Positions 1 to 6,679 of a stretch of 6,963 nt of DNA are shown in pieces. Numbering within the stretch: position 1 is the first letter of the stretch; each line of letters starts with the position of its first letter. The position numbers and the translations under genes are program-made. The DNA is from Geodermatophilaceae bacterium (GTDB lineage Bacteria > Actinomycetota > Actinomycetes > Mycobacteriales > Geodermatophilaceae). Under the pieces are notes generated by a model that saw only the letters and a program-made list of their open reading frames with translations, did not search any database and was not told where the DNA came from. Where the stretch lies: contig JACCUF010000376.1 in NCBI GenBank assembly GCA_013811975.1, positions 1 to 6,963 of the forward strand. The letters run 5' to 3'.

Positions 1-684
1 ACTGAGGCCATCGCAGCCACGCATCGCCACCTCCTGGTCGGTGTGACCGACTGGTGCACGCATCCGGCCGGACTCGACTTGCCCCGAGTCGGGGGAACGA
101 AGTGGCCGAATCTCGACGCGATCCGCGCCCTCGATCCCGATCTAGTGGTGGCCAATGCGGAGGAGAACCGTCCGAGTGACATCTCGGCGTTGCGAGACAG
201 CGACATTCCGGTCTGGGTGACCGCGCCGGCAACCGTAGGCCAGGCCATCGACAGCATCGGTGCGCTCCTGCACGCGCTCACCGGAGGGGAGCCGGACTGG
301 CTGGCCCGAACGCGCCAACTCTGGCAGGTGCCCGTCCCACTTATCTCGCGCCGTCGGGCGGTGATCCCGATCTGGCGGCGGCCCTGGATGGTGCTGGGGC
401 ACGACACCTTTGCCGGGGACGTCCTCCGCAGACTCGGGGTGGACAACGTCTTCGCCGACCATTCCGAGCGATATCCGAAGATCGGGCTGGGGGACGAGCG
501 GATCAGGGCAGCTGATCTCGTCGTACTTCCCGACGAGCCGTACGAGTTCACCGCCGATGATGGCCCGGAAGCTTTCCCGGACAAGCAGATCGCGCTGGTC
601 AGCGGCCGGCATCTGACGTGGTACGGGCCGTCTCTGCTGGAGGCATGGGACCTTCTCCGGGCTCAACTGGCGCGCGCGAGATGA
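1..684 (+). CDS. Helical-backbone metal receptor (BtuF-like substrate-binding protein), 5' end outside the window
   Basis: The reading frame is open from base 1 (TEAIAATHRHLLVGVTDWCT...) to a TGA at 682-684, giving 227 visible residues. A GTG at 43 could be read as a start, but the in-frame residues before it match the conserved segment that precedes 'VG.TDWCTHP' in this family, so the true start lies left of the window, probably only a few dozen residues away. Family landmarks are DWCTHP (residues 17-22), the RVGGTK segment (about 29-34), and the 'LDPDLVVANAEEN' strand-loop typical of periplasmic-binding-like receptors of the BtuF/FhuD fold; a second lobe begins around residue 118 (RRAVIPIWRRPWMVLG). 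Such proteins bind cobalamin, haem or metal chelates for ABC importers. Many actinobacterial homologues are orphans, and the signal peptide, if any, is not visible here. No permease or ATPase gene lies on the visible side. The gene ends 22 bases from the end of convergent panB, with no clear terminator between them. The ligand is unknown. Confidence 0.82.
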   Translation, partial: TEAIAATHRHLLVGVTDWCTHPAGLDLPRVGGTKWPNLDAIRALDPDLVVANAEENRPSDISALRDSDIPVWVTAPATVGQAIDSIGALLHALTGGEPDWLARTRQLWQVPVPLISRRRAVIPIWRRPWMVLGHDTFAGDVLRRLGVDNVFADHSERYPKIGLGDERIRAADLVVLPDEPYEFTADDGPEAFPDKQIALVSGRHLTWYGPSLLEAWDLLRAQLARAR

Positions 685-706
685 CTTGCCGGAGTTGTAG
701 GCCAGC

Positions 707-1555
707 TCAGCCGTAGGTGTGCTCGGGACCAGGGAATGTTCCGCCGCGCACGTCAGCGGCGTACGCGGCGGCCGCGCCACGAAGCACGCCGTCGAGATCC
801 GCGTACTGCTTGACGAACCGCGGCACCTTGCCCGCGTTCAGACCGGCCATGTCCGGCCAGACCAGTACCTGGGCATCGCAGTCCGGCCCCGCGCCGATCC
901 CGATGGTGGGAATCCTCAGCTCCTTGGTGACCTGTCCGGCGAGATCTCCCGGAACCATTTCCAGTACGACGGCGAACGCACCGGCCTCCTGTACGGCATG
1001 CGCATCGGCCAACAGCTGATCGGCACCGTCGCCGCGCCCTTGGATCTTGTATCCGCCCAGTCGGTGCTCGCTCTGGGGGGTGAACCCGATGTGGGCCATG
1101 ACGGGCACGCCGGCGTCGGTGATCTTGTGGATCTGCGGTGCCACCCGTACGCCGCCTTCGAGCTTCACGGCGTGCGCGCCAGCCTCTTTCATCATCCGTA
1201 CGGAGGAGGCCAGCGCCTGCTCCGGCGAGGACTCGTAGGATCCGAACGGCAGGTCGGCAACGACCAGAGACCGTTCGGTGGCACCGACCACAGCGCGCAC
1301 CAGCGGGAGCAGTTCCTCGATGGTGACTCCCAGCGAACTCGGATAGCCGTAGACGTTGTTCGCTGCCGAGTCACCGACCAGGAGCACCGGGATCCCCGCC
1401 TGGTCGAAGATCGCCGCGACGTACTGGTCGTACGCGGTGAGCATCGGCCAGGGCTCGTGGGACTCCTTGAGCGCCTCCAGATGTGGAATCCGGACCCGTG
1501 CGGGACGCTCCGTTCCATAGACGCTGGCACCGCCTGCGCTCGGCGCATTCGTCAT
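707..1555 (-). CDS. panB: 3-methyl-2-oxobutanoate hydroxymethyltransferase (ketopantoate hydroxymethyltransferase)
   Basis: PanB transfers a hydroxymethyl group from 5,10-methylenetetrahydrofolate to alpha-ketoisovalerate, giving ketopantoate, the first committed step of pantothenate and CoA synthesis; it is cytosolic. The 282-residue product is close to family length. Visible signatures are MLTAYD (38-43), LLVGDS with the metal-ligand Asp62, VADLPFGSY with Asp101, KLEGG with Glu133, the AHIGFTPQS loop (154-162), and VLEMVP with the catalytic-base Glu199. IGIGAG (218-223) and the 'QVLVW.D..G' segment follow, as expected for this TIM barrel. The frame stays open 24 codons further upstream (to 1627), but I chose the ATG at 1555 because a strong Shine-Dalgarno GAGGAGG lies at 1561-1567, five bases away, and the upstream residues overlap the end of nadE and look unrelated to the family. 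The gene follows nadE on the same strand after 47 bases and is probably cotranscribed with it. Confidence 0.96.
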   Translation of the reverse strand: MTNAPSAGGASVYGTERPARVRIPHLEALKESHEPWPMLTAYDQYVAAIFDQAGIPVLLVGDSAANNVYGYPSSLGVTIEELLPLVRAVVGATERSLVVADLPFGSYESSPEQALASSVRMMKEAGAHAVKLEGGVRVAPQIHKITDAGVPVMAHIGFTPQSEHRLGGYKIQGRGDGADQLLADAHAVQEAGAFAVVLEMVPGDLAGQVTKELRIPTIGIGAGPDCDAQVLVWPDMAGLNAGKVPRFVKQYADLDGVLRGAAAAYAADVRGGTFPGPEHTYG

Positions 1556-1560
1556 GGTGA

Positions 1561-1567
1561 CCTCCTC
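1561..1567 (-). promoter_or_regulatory. Strong Shine-Dalgarno of panB, deciding the start
   Basis: On the minus strand this reads GAGGAGG, five bases before the ATG at 1555. It is the best ribosome binding site in the window. It argues for a 282-residue PanB rather than the 306-residue extended frame beginning at 1627, and for independent translation initiation of panB within a nadE-panB message. Confidence 0.85.
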
Positions 1568-1602
1568 GGCTCGTCCCCAGGTCCGACACAAGCCTGACAT
1601 GA

Positions 1603-3333
1603 CTAGGACTCGGCGGTCTCCCGCCAACAGCTGGTAATCGGGAGACGTCGGTCACGTCCGAAGGATTTGGGCGAGATCTTCGTCCCCGGAGCGAACTGGC
1701 GGCGCTTGTATTCCGCCCGGTCGACCAGCTGAAGAACCCGGGCGACCGTTTCGGGGTCGTGGCCGCGTTCGACCAGCTCGCGGTGGCCGAAGTCACGGTC
1801 CACATAATCGGCCAGGATCGCATCGAGGACGTCGTAGCCAGGAAGCGAGTCGCTGTCCTGCTGTCCCGGACGGAGCTCGGCCGACGGTGGTTTGGCAATC
1901 GAGTTTTCCGGGATCGGTTCGGTCTGGCCGCGCGCTGCGGCGACCGAGTTCCGCCAGCGAGCCAGTTGCCACACGAGCGTTTTCGGAACGTCTTTGATGG
2001 GCGCGAAGCCGCCGACGCTGTCGCCGTACAAGGTGGAATACCCCACCGAGATCTCGCTCTTGTTCCCGGTAGCCAGAACGAGGTGACCGTGCTCGTTGGA
2101 CAAACCCATCAGCAGCACCCCGCGTACCCGAGCCTGCAGGTTCTCCTCGGCCAGGCCGGTCAGCTTCACTGCCTCGAGACAGGCGGCGACCATCGGCTCG
2201 ATCGCAATTGTGTCGAAGTGACAGCCGAGCCGCTTGGCCAGATCGCCGGCGTCCCCGCGGGAATGGTCAGAGGAGTACCTGCTGGGCATCGAGACGCCGT
2301 AGACGCGCTCGGCCCCGATGGCGTCGGCTGCCAGGGCAGCGACCAGCGCCGAGTCGATCCCCCCGGACAGGCCGAGGATGACCGACTCGAACCGGTTCTT
2401 GTGTACGTAGTCGCGTAGGCCCAACACCAGGGCACCCCACACCTCCGCGAGATCGGGCATCGGCAGGAAGTGCGGCACCGGCGCCAGATCAGGACGCGGG
2501 CGTCCGGCCCCGGCATCGTCTGCCGGAAGGACGGCTCTGGTGACTGTCATCGGACCGATCGGCCCAGCTCGCCGGGAGTGCCCAGGCGTGATCGTCAGGT
2601 CGACCACCAGCAGCCGTTCCTCGAACTGTTGGGCTCGGGCCAGCAGCTCGCCGTCTGGTACCACGATCATCGAGTCACCGTCGAAGACCAGTTCGTCTTG
2701 GGCGCCAACGGTGTTGACGTAGGCGACGGGGGCGCCAGCCTCAGCGGAGCGGCGTTGGACGAGGGGCAGCCGGACGTCGTCCTTGGCCCGAACGTAGGGC
2801 GACCCGTTGATGCAGACGATCAGGTCGACCCCGGCCTCACCGGCAACGGCGAACGGCCCCCCATCGACCCAGAGGTCCTCGCAGATCGCGACGGCCACGT
2901 CTATACCCGAGATCGTGATGATGGGCAGCGAAGTGCCCGAGCGGAAGTATCGCGCCTCGTCGAAGACGCCATAGTTGGGCAGGTGATGCTTGTAGTAACG
3001 CGCGGCCACCGAACCGCGGTGCAGCAATGCCGCGGCGTTGCGTGCGCCGTCATCATGTGCGAGATAGCCGACGACGACCGGTAGGTCGCCGCACCCGTCC
3101 GCCACGAGATCGGCCGCCAGTACATCGAGCGCAGCCTCGCTTGCTCGAGCGAAGGAGCTCCGAAGCACTAGATCCTCAGGCGGATAGCCGGTGATCATCA
3201 TCTCCGGAAAGGCGACCAGGTCCGCTCCGGCCTCCAGCGCCGCCCGGGCCTGAGATCGGACCCCCGCCGCGTTGCCAGCGAGATCGCCTACGCACATGTT
3301 CACTTGGGCCAGCGCGATTCGGAACTGTGCCAT
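1603..3333 (-). CDS. nadE: Glutamine-dependent NAD+ synthetase (N-terminal glutaminase domain plus NadE synthetase domain)
   Basis: The enzyme converts nicotinic acid adenine dinucleotide, ATP and glutamine into NAD+, the last step of NAD synthesis, in the cytosol. It has 576 residues. The N-terminal nitrilase-type amidase (about 1-265) supplies ammonia, and the Glu-Lys-Cys triad is visible as Glu44 (FPEMMITGYPPEDL), Lys115 (YYKHHLPNYGVFDE) and Cys151 (AICEDLW). The C-terminal synthetase (about 295-576) carries the ATP-pyrophosphatase P-loop SGGIDS at 323-328, then VSMPSRYSSDHS (347-357), LATGNKSE (420-427) and the C-terminal FGRDRRLPI (558-566). It is shorter than the roughly 680-residue mycobacterial enzyme and matches the shorter two-domain bacterial class. 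The ATG at 3333 gives the canonical start MAQFRIALAQ and is preceded by AAGGATGA (3337-3344 on the minus strand). panB follows downstream; the L,D-transpeptidase gene is divergent. Confidence 0.97.
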   Translation of the reverse strand: MAQFRIALAQVNMCVGDLAGNAAGVRSQARAALEAGADLVAFPEMMITGYPPEDLVLRSSFARASEAALDVLAADLVADGCGDLPVVVGYLAHDDGARNAAALLHRGSVAARYYKHHLPNYGVFDEARYFRSGTSLPIITISGIDVAVAICEDLWVDGGPFAVAGEAGVDLIVCINGSPYVRAKDDVRLPLVQRRSAEAGAPVAYVNTVGAQDELVFDGDSMIVVPDGELLARAQQFEERLLVVDLTITPGHSRRAGPIGPMTVTRAVLPADDAGAGRPRPDLAPVPHFLPMPDLAEVWGALVLGLRDYVHKNRFESVILGLSGGIDSALVAALAADAIGAERVYGVSMPSRYSSDHSRGDAGDLAKRLGCHFDTIAIEPMVAACLEAVKLTGLAEENLQARVRGVLLMGLSNEHGHLVLATGNKSEISVGYSTLYGDSVGGFAPIKDVPKTLVWQLARWRNSVAAARGQTEPIPENSIAKPPSAELRPGQQDSDSLPGYDVLDAILADYVDRDFGHRELVERGHDPETVARVLQLVDRAEYKRRQFAPGTKISPKSFGRDRRLPITSCWRETAES

Positions 3334-3534
3334 GGGTCATCCTTACCGCATTTGACGCGCAGTTGCCGTAGCGATGGTCTGAAGGTCGAAACTGCGGAAT
3401 CGAGGATTCCCCACGCGGGACTTTTCTTCTCCGCGGAGGGAAGTGCGTCGTCGGCGAAAAACTTCCGGCCTTCCCCAGGGCGGCCACAGAAGGTGGACGC
3501 TGTGGTGAGGCAGACCGCGAAAGCGAGCCAGTTG
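3334..3534. promoter_or_regulatory. Divergent intergenic control region between nadE and the L,D-transpeptidase gene
   Basis: About 200 bases separate the two divergent starts, so promoters for both units should lie here. On the plus strand TTGACG at 3352-3357 resembles a -35 hexamer, but no good -10 follows at the usual distance (TGGTCT at 3375-3380 is the best). A perfect 10-base palindrome, CTCCGCGGAG, is at 3429-3438, and a GGAAGT/ACTTCC inverted pair (3439-3444 and 3461-3466, 16-base loop) follows it. Either could be an operator or chance. The assignment rests mainly on gene geometry; none of the individual elements is secure. Confidence 0.35.
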
Positions 3535-4803
3535 ATGACGCAGCCCACCCCACGGATGCGTCGTGCACGCGTTTTCACGATTGGACTGGCGGTCCTCGCG
3601 ATGCTTGCAGCGACGGGCTGCAGCAGGCGACAAGCCGATGTGAGCGCCTCAACACCCGCGACGTCCTCGACGTCGTCGGCGTCGTCGACGTCCACCACAG
3701 CCACGACGTCCACGGAGGCTCCCGGTCCCACCGGACCGGCCGCTCCGGCCGCGGTCGTGAGCGTCGATCCGCCCTTGGGGAGCGGCGAGATCGCGCCGCT
3801 AGCACCGTTGACGGTATCGGTCGAGAACGGCACCCTGACCGGGGTCGCCATGACTGGCCCGGGCGGCGCACGCGTCGCCGGGGCGCTGTCAGGGGATGGC
3901 AAGAGCTGGCAGACCACCGAGCGTCTCGGCTACGACACCATTTACTATGTTGCGGCCACGGCGGCCAACGGGGCAGGTGCTGCGGCTGTCGAAACAGGCT
4001 CGATCCGGACGGTCGCACCGCGGACGCTCACGATGGCCTCCCTGCTGCCCAGCGAGAGCATGGGCAGCGTGGGTGTGGGCATGCCGATCGTGGTCAAGTT
4101 CGACGAGGACATCGAGGACAAGGCGACCGTCGAGCGCCGACTCACTGTCACCACGACACCTGCCGTGGTCGGCGTCTGGTCTTGGTTCGGCGATCGCGAG
4201 GTGCACTACCGCCCGCAGGAGTACTGGACCCCAGGCACTCAGGTCGTGGTCGATGTCGAGATCTACGGCATCAACGTCGGCGACATCATCTACGGCCAGG
4301 AGGACCGGCACCTCGAGTTCGTCATCCACGACGCGCTCGTGGCCCAGGTGGACAACAGCGACCTGACACTGCGGGTCTACCGCAACGGCGTCCTGGAACG
4401 CGAGATGCCGACGTCGATGGGCAAGGAGGGCCACCTCACGCCCAGTGGGACCTATGTCGTCATGCAGCAGGACCGCCGGTACACGATGGATTCCTCGACG
4501 TACGGAACGCCGATCGACGATCCCGACGGTTACCGGACCGAGGTCGAATATGCGAGCCGGATCTCCTATTCCGGGATATTCGTCCACGCTGCCCCGTGGT
4601 CGGTCGCAGACCAAGGCTTGCGCAATGTCTCGCACGGCTGCCTGAACGTGAATACGGCCAACGCTGGTTACTTCTACGAGAACTTCGGGTGGGGTGACAT
4701 CGTCCAGGTGACCGGTACCGGCGTGGCGTTGCGGGCCACCGATGGGCTCGGTGACTGGAACATTTCCTGGGCGGAATGGATCCTGGGCTCCGCGCTGTCC
4801 TGA
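3535..4803 (+). CDS. Class 2 L,D-transpeptidase, lipoprotein, with Ig-like domains and a YkuD catalytic domain
   Basis: The enzyme makes 3-3 (meso-DAP to meso-DAP) peptidoglycan cross-links outside the cytoplasmic membrane, and the catalytic Cys class is inhibited by carbapenems. From the ATG at 3535 it has 422 residues. A basic N-terminus (MRRAR) and a hydrophobic segment (about 14-27) end in AATGC, a plausible lipobox with Cys29. A Ser/Thr-rich linker (36-60) follows, then two Ig-like domains (about 73-163 and 165-265), then the YkuD domain. The signature is His351 (FVHAAPWS), followed by NVSHGCLNV with Ser366, His367 and the nucleophile Cys369. The C-terminal DGLGDWNISWAEW (403-415) matches the tail of mycobacterial LdtMt2-type enzymes. 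The start is uncertain. GTG at 3502 or 3505 has a better Shine-Dalgarno (AAGGTGG, 3490-3496) and would add 11 or 10 residues; ATG at 3556 is also possible. The frame is open back to 3304, but that stretch overlaps nadE and carries no family sequence. Confidence 0.93.
   Translation: MTQPTPRMRRARVFTIGLAVLAMLAATGCSRRQADVSASTPATSSTSSASSTSTTATTSTEAPGPTGPAAPAAVVSVDPPLGSGEIAPLAPLTVSVENGTLTGVAMTGPGGARVAGALSGDGKSWQTTERLGYDTIYYVAATAANGAGAAAVETGSIRTVAPRTLTMASLLPSESMGSVGVGMPIVVKFDEDIEDKATVERRLTVTTTPAVVGVWSWFGDREVHYRPQEYWTPGTQVVVDVEIYGINVGDIIYGQEDRHLEFVIHDALVAQVDNSDLTLRVYRNGVLEREMPTSMGKEGHLTPSGTYVVMQQDRRYTMDSSTYGTPIDDPDGYRTEVEYASRISYSGIFVHAAPWSVADQGLRNVSHGCLNVNTANAGYFYENFGWGDIVQVTGTGVALRATDGLGDWNISWAEWILGSALS
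3661..3714 (+). repeat. 9-base periodic repeat encoding the Ser/Thr linker of the L,D-transpeptidase
   Basis: Six units of three codons (ACG TCC TCG and variants) encode TSS-TSS-ASS-TST-TAT-TST directly after the lipid-anchor region. GACGTC recurs at 3660, 3669, 3687 and 3705, that is at spacings of 9, 18 and 18. It is low-complexity coding DNA for a flexible tether between the membrane anchor and the Ig-like domains. Units of nine bases can be gained or lost without a frameshift, so linker length may vary between strains. Confidence 0.6.
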
Positions 4804-4873
4804 TATGAGCGGCCAGGCGAAACCCGGACCGCACGTGGCTGGGGTAGGACTGCCGAGCAACTCAACGGGCGGT

Positions 4874-4889
4874 GTAACTCGGCGGTAAC
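4874..4889 (+). promoter_or_regulatory. Direct repeat GTAAC-n6-GTAAC upstream of glnA2, possible GlnR or MtrA site
   Basis: Two identical pentamers, GTAAC at 4874-4878 and at 4885-4889, are separated by six bases (TCGGCG), so they are 11 bases apart, one helical turn. The repeat ends 24 bases before the glnA2 ATG. Actinobacterial OmpR-type regulators bind such tandem half-sites: GlnR boxes are described as GTnAC-n6-GAAAC, and MtrA sites use similar repeats that can overlap GlnR boxes. Position and gene fit nitrogen control, but the second half-site is GTAAC rather than GAAAC. A GCCGAG/CTCGGC inverted pair (4852-4857, 4878-4883) overlaps it. Binding is inferred, not shown. Confidence 0.5.
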
Positions 4890-4913
4890 ACGGCGAAGGC
4901 AGACTGCTGAGAT

Positions 4914-6254
4914 ATGGACCGTCAGCAGGAGTTCGTCCTCCGGACGCTCGAGGAACGCGAGATCCGCTTCGTCCGGTTGTGGTTCACCGACGTACTGGGC
5001 TACCTCAAGTCCGTGGCGGTAGCACCGGCCGAGATCGAGGCAGCCTTCGCCGAGGGCATCGGGTTCGACGGCTCGGCCGTCCAGGGTTTCGCGCGGGTTT
5101 TCGAGTCCGACATGCTCGCCAAACCCGATCCGGCGACTTTCCAGGTCTTCCCGTGGGCCAACGACGCCGGTCCGGACTCCGCGCGGATGTTCTGCGACAT
5201 CACGATGCCCGACGGTTCACCATCCTGGGCCGACCCGCGGCACGTCCTGCGACGGACGCTCTCCAAGGCCGCGGACATGGGATTCACCTTCTACACCCAT
5301 CCCGAGATCGAATTCTTCCTGCTCAAGGACCTACCCACCGACGGCAGCGCGCCGGAGCCAGCCGATCACGGCGGATACTTCGACCTGTCCACTCACGATG
5401 TGGCCCACGACTTCCGTCGCGAGGCGGTCTTCGCGTTGGAGGCCATGGGCATTTCGGTGGAGTTCAGTCACCACGAGGTCGCTCCGGGCCAGCAGGAGAT
5501 CGATCTGCGCTACGCCGACGCACTGAGCATGGCCGACAACATCATGACCTTGCGTCACGTCGTACGGGAGATCGCGCTGTCCCAGGGTGTGTACGCGACC
5601 TTCATGCCCAAGCCCTTCACCGATCAGCCCGGTTCAGCGATGCACACGCATGTCTCGCTCTTCGAGGGTGATCGCAACGCCTTCCATCACGCCAGCGATC
5701 CGGTGGGCCTGTCCCAGACCGGGCGATCCTTTGTCGCGGGTCTGCTCCAACATGCCGTGGAGATCACCGCCGTAACCAACCAGTGGGTGAACTCCTACCG
5801 GCGTCTGGTCGCGGGGGGAGAGGCTCCGTCCTCGGTGTGCTGGGGCCGGGCCAATCGGTCGGCGCTGGTCAGACTCCCTTCGTACAAGCCGGGCAAGGCC
5901 AATTCCACCCGGGTCGAGATCCGCTCTCCCGACTCCGCGTGCAATCCCTACCTCGCGTTCGCCCTGATGTTGGCGGCCGGACTTCGGGGGATCGAGAAGG
6001 GCTACGTGTTGCCCCCGGAGGCCGAGGACGACGTGTGGTCGCTGACCGACACTGAACGCCTGGCCGCCGGCTACGACGATCTGCCGCACAGCCTTGATGC
6101 TGCGCTGCGCGCCATGGAGGGCAGCGAATTGGTCGCCGAAACCCTCGGCGAGCACACGTTCGACTTCTTTCTCCGGAACAAGCGTGCTGAGTGGGCCGAC
6201 TACCGAGGGCAAGTGACCCCGTTCGAGCTGTCCCGATACCTGCCCGTGCTCTGA
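4914..6254 (+). CDS. glnA2: Glutamine synthetase family protein, GlnA2 type (glutamine synthetase or gamma-glutamylpolyamine synthetase)
   Basis: A 446-residue member of the type I glutamine synthetase family; the length and sequence closely resemble mycobacterial and streptomycete GlnA2. The beta-grasp domain (about 1-105) contains FDGSAVQGF (51-59). The catalytic domain has PEIEFF (130-135; Glu131 and Glu133), HHEVAPGQQEID (186-197; Glu188 and Glu195), the GSAMHTH loop (240-246; His244), VNSYRRLVAGGEAP (292-305; Glu303), NRSALVRLP (314-322) and RVEIRSPDSACNPYL (333-347; Glu335). The tyrosine region around GYDDLP (386-391) lacks the NLY.LP adenylylation context of GlnA1, so control by GlnE is unlikely. 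Known: GlnA1 makes the cell's glutamine, while streptomycete GlnA2 was described as a gamma-glutamylpolyamine synthetase for polyamine use. Inference: this copy may act in the same way; the sequence alone cannot decide. The start MDRQQEFVLRTLEER is canonical. The ribosome binding site is weak (CTGAG just before ATG). A tandem GTAAC site lies upstream. Confidence 0.93.
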   Translation: MDRQQEFVLRTLEEREIRFVRLWFTDVLGYLKSVAVAPAEIEAAFAEGIGFDGSAVQGFARVFESDMLAKPDPATFQVFPWANDAGPDSARMFCDITMPDGSPSWADPRHVLRRTLSKAADMGFTFYTHPEIEFFLLKDLPTDGSAPEPADHGGYFDLSTHDVAHDFRREAVFALEAMGISVEFSHHEVAPGQQEIDLRYADALSMADNIMTLRHVVREIALSQGVYATFMPKPFTDQPGSAMHTHVSLFEGDRNAFHHASDPVGLSQTGRSFVAGLLQHAVEITAVTNQWVNSYRRLVAGGEAPSSVCWGRANRSALVRLPSYKPGKANSTRVEIRSPDSACNPYLAFALMLAAGLRGIEKGYVLPPEAEDDVWSLTDTERLAAGYDDLPHSLDAALRAMEGSELVAETLGEHTFDFFLRNKRAEWADYRGQVTPFELSRYLPVL

Positions 6255-6285
6255 GGTCGCCGGCCTGTGCCCGGGATCGTTGCGC

Positions 6286-6648
6286 TCATCCAGCCGTTGC
6301 TTCGTGGCTGACCGGATAGCCACGCTTGGCAACGGTGAGTAGTACGGCGGAGTCTTCGAGGGCAACGAGCGCGTGCAGGGCAGCGGGCACGATGAGGAGA
6401 TCGCCGGGTGACCCCTCCCAGGCGACATCCCCGGTGGTGAGCCGAACCCGTCCCTGTAACACGTGCACGGTGGCCTCGCCTGGGTTCTCGTGCTCGTCGA
6501 GCCGCTCGCCGGAGGCCAGCGCGATGACGGTCTGGCGCAGCACGTGTTCATGACCCCCGTACACGGTGTGCGCACTGCGCCCGCTGGAGGCATCGCGGGC
6601 CAGTTTCAGCTGTTCACGGGCGAGGGCGGTCAGCGACGACTTCTCCAT
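6286..6648 (-). CDS. Small single-domain cupin protein
   Basis: A 120-residue protein with one beta-barrel cupin domain. Cupin motif 1 is visible as GERLDEHENPGEATVHVLQGRVRL (His53, Glu58, Gly66); the usual second histidine of HxH is Asn55. Motif 2 is GDLLIVPAALHALVALEDSAVLLTV (about 82-106; Pro88, His92). His53, Glu58 and His92 could form a metal site, but one standard ligand is missing, so a small-molecule sensing or binding role is as likely as catalysis. The N-terminal stretch (1-35) is helical and ends in HTVYGGHEHVLRQT, shared with similar actinobacterial cupins as I recall them. It is convergent with glnA2, 31 bases from its stop, and divergent from the gene starting at 6693. The ribosome binding site before ATG 6648 is poor (GGAATGG, about eight bases upstream on the minus strand). 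The specific function is unknown. Confidence 0.85.
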   Translation of the reverse strand: MEKSSLTALAREQLKLARDASSGRSAHTVYGGHEHVLRQTVIALASGERLDEHENPGEATVHVLQGRVRLTTGDVAWEGSPGDLLIVPAALHALVALEDSAVLLTVAKRGYPVSHEATAG

Positions 6649-6679
6649 GAACGCACCATTCCATACCGGCGTCCCCTGT

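Noticed and set aside
685..706. Terminator between the convergent receptor gene and panB
   Set aside because: Only 22 bases are available and no stable inverted repeat with a T-run is visible.
719..1597. 292-residue open frame on the plus strand opposite panB
   Set aside because: It is a high-GC shadow: panB on the other strand has full catalytic motifs and a strong ribosome binding site, and the antisense translation shows no recognisable domain.
1556..1627. 24-residue N-terminal extension of PanB
   Set aside because: The Shine-Dalgarno at 1561-1567 points to the ATG at 1555, and the extension overlaps the nadE end.
3304..3534. Upstream extension of the L,D-transpeptidase frame to 499 residues
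   Set aside because: It overlaps the start of nadE, has no family sequence, and would bury the lipoprotein signal about 95 residues inside the protein.
3889..4860. 323-residue open frame on the minus strand opposite the L,D-transpeptidase
   Set aside because: It is antisense to a gene with a complete YkuD signature; the translation is low-information and lacks a plausible ribosome binding site.
6255..6285. Bidirectional terminator between glnA2 and the cupin gene
   Set aside because: There are short GC palindromes (GCCGGC, CCCGGG) but no hairpin with adequate arms.
5634..6593. 319-residue minus-strand frame spanning the end of glnA2 and the cupin gene
   Set aside because: It is out of frame with the cupin, which has clear cupin motifs, and antisense to conserved glnA2 sequence.
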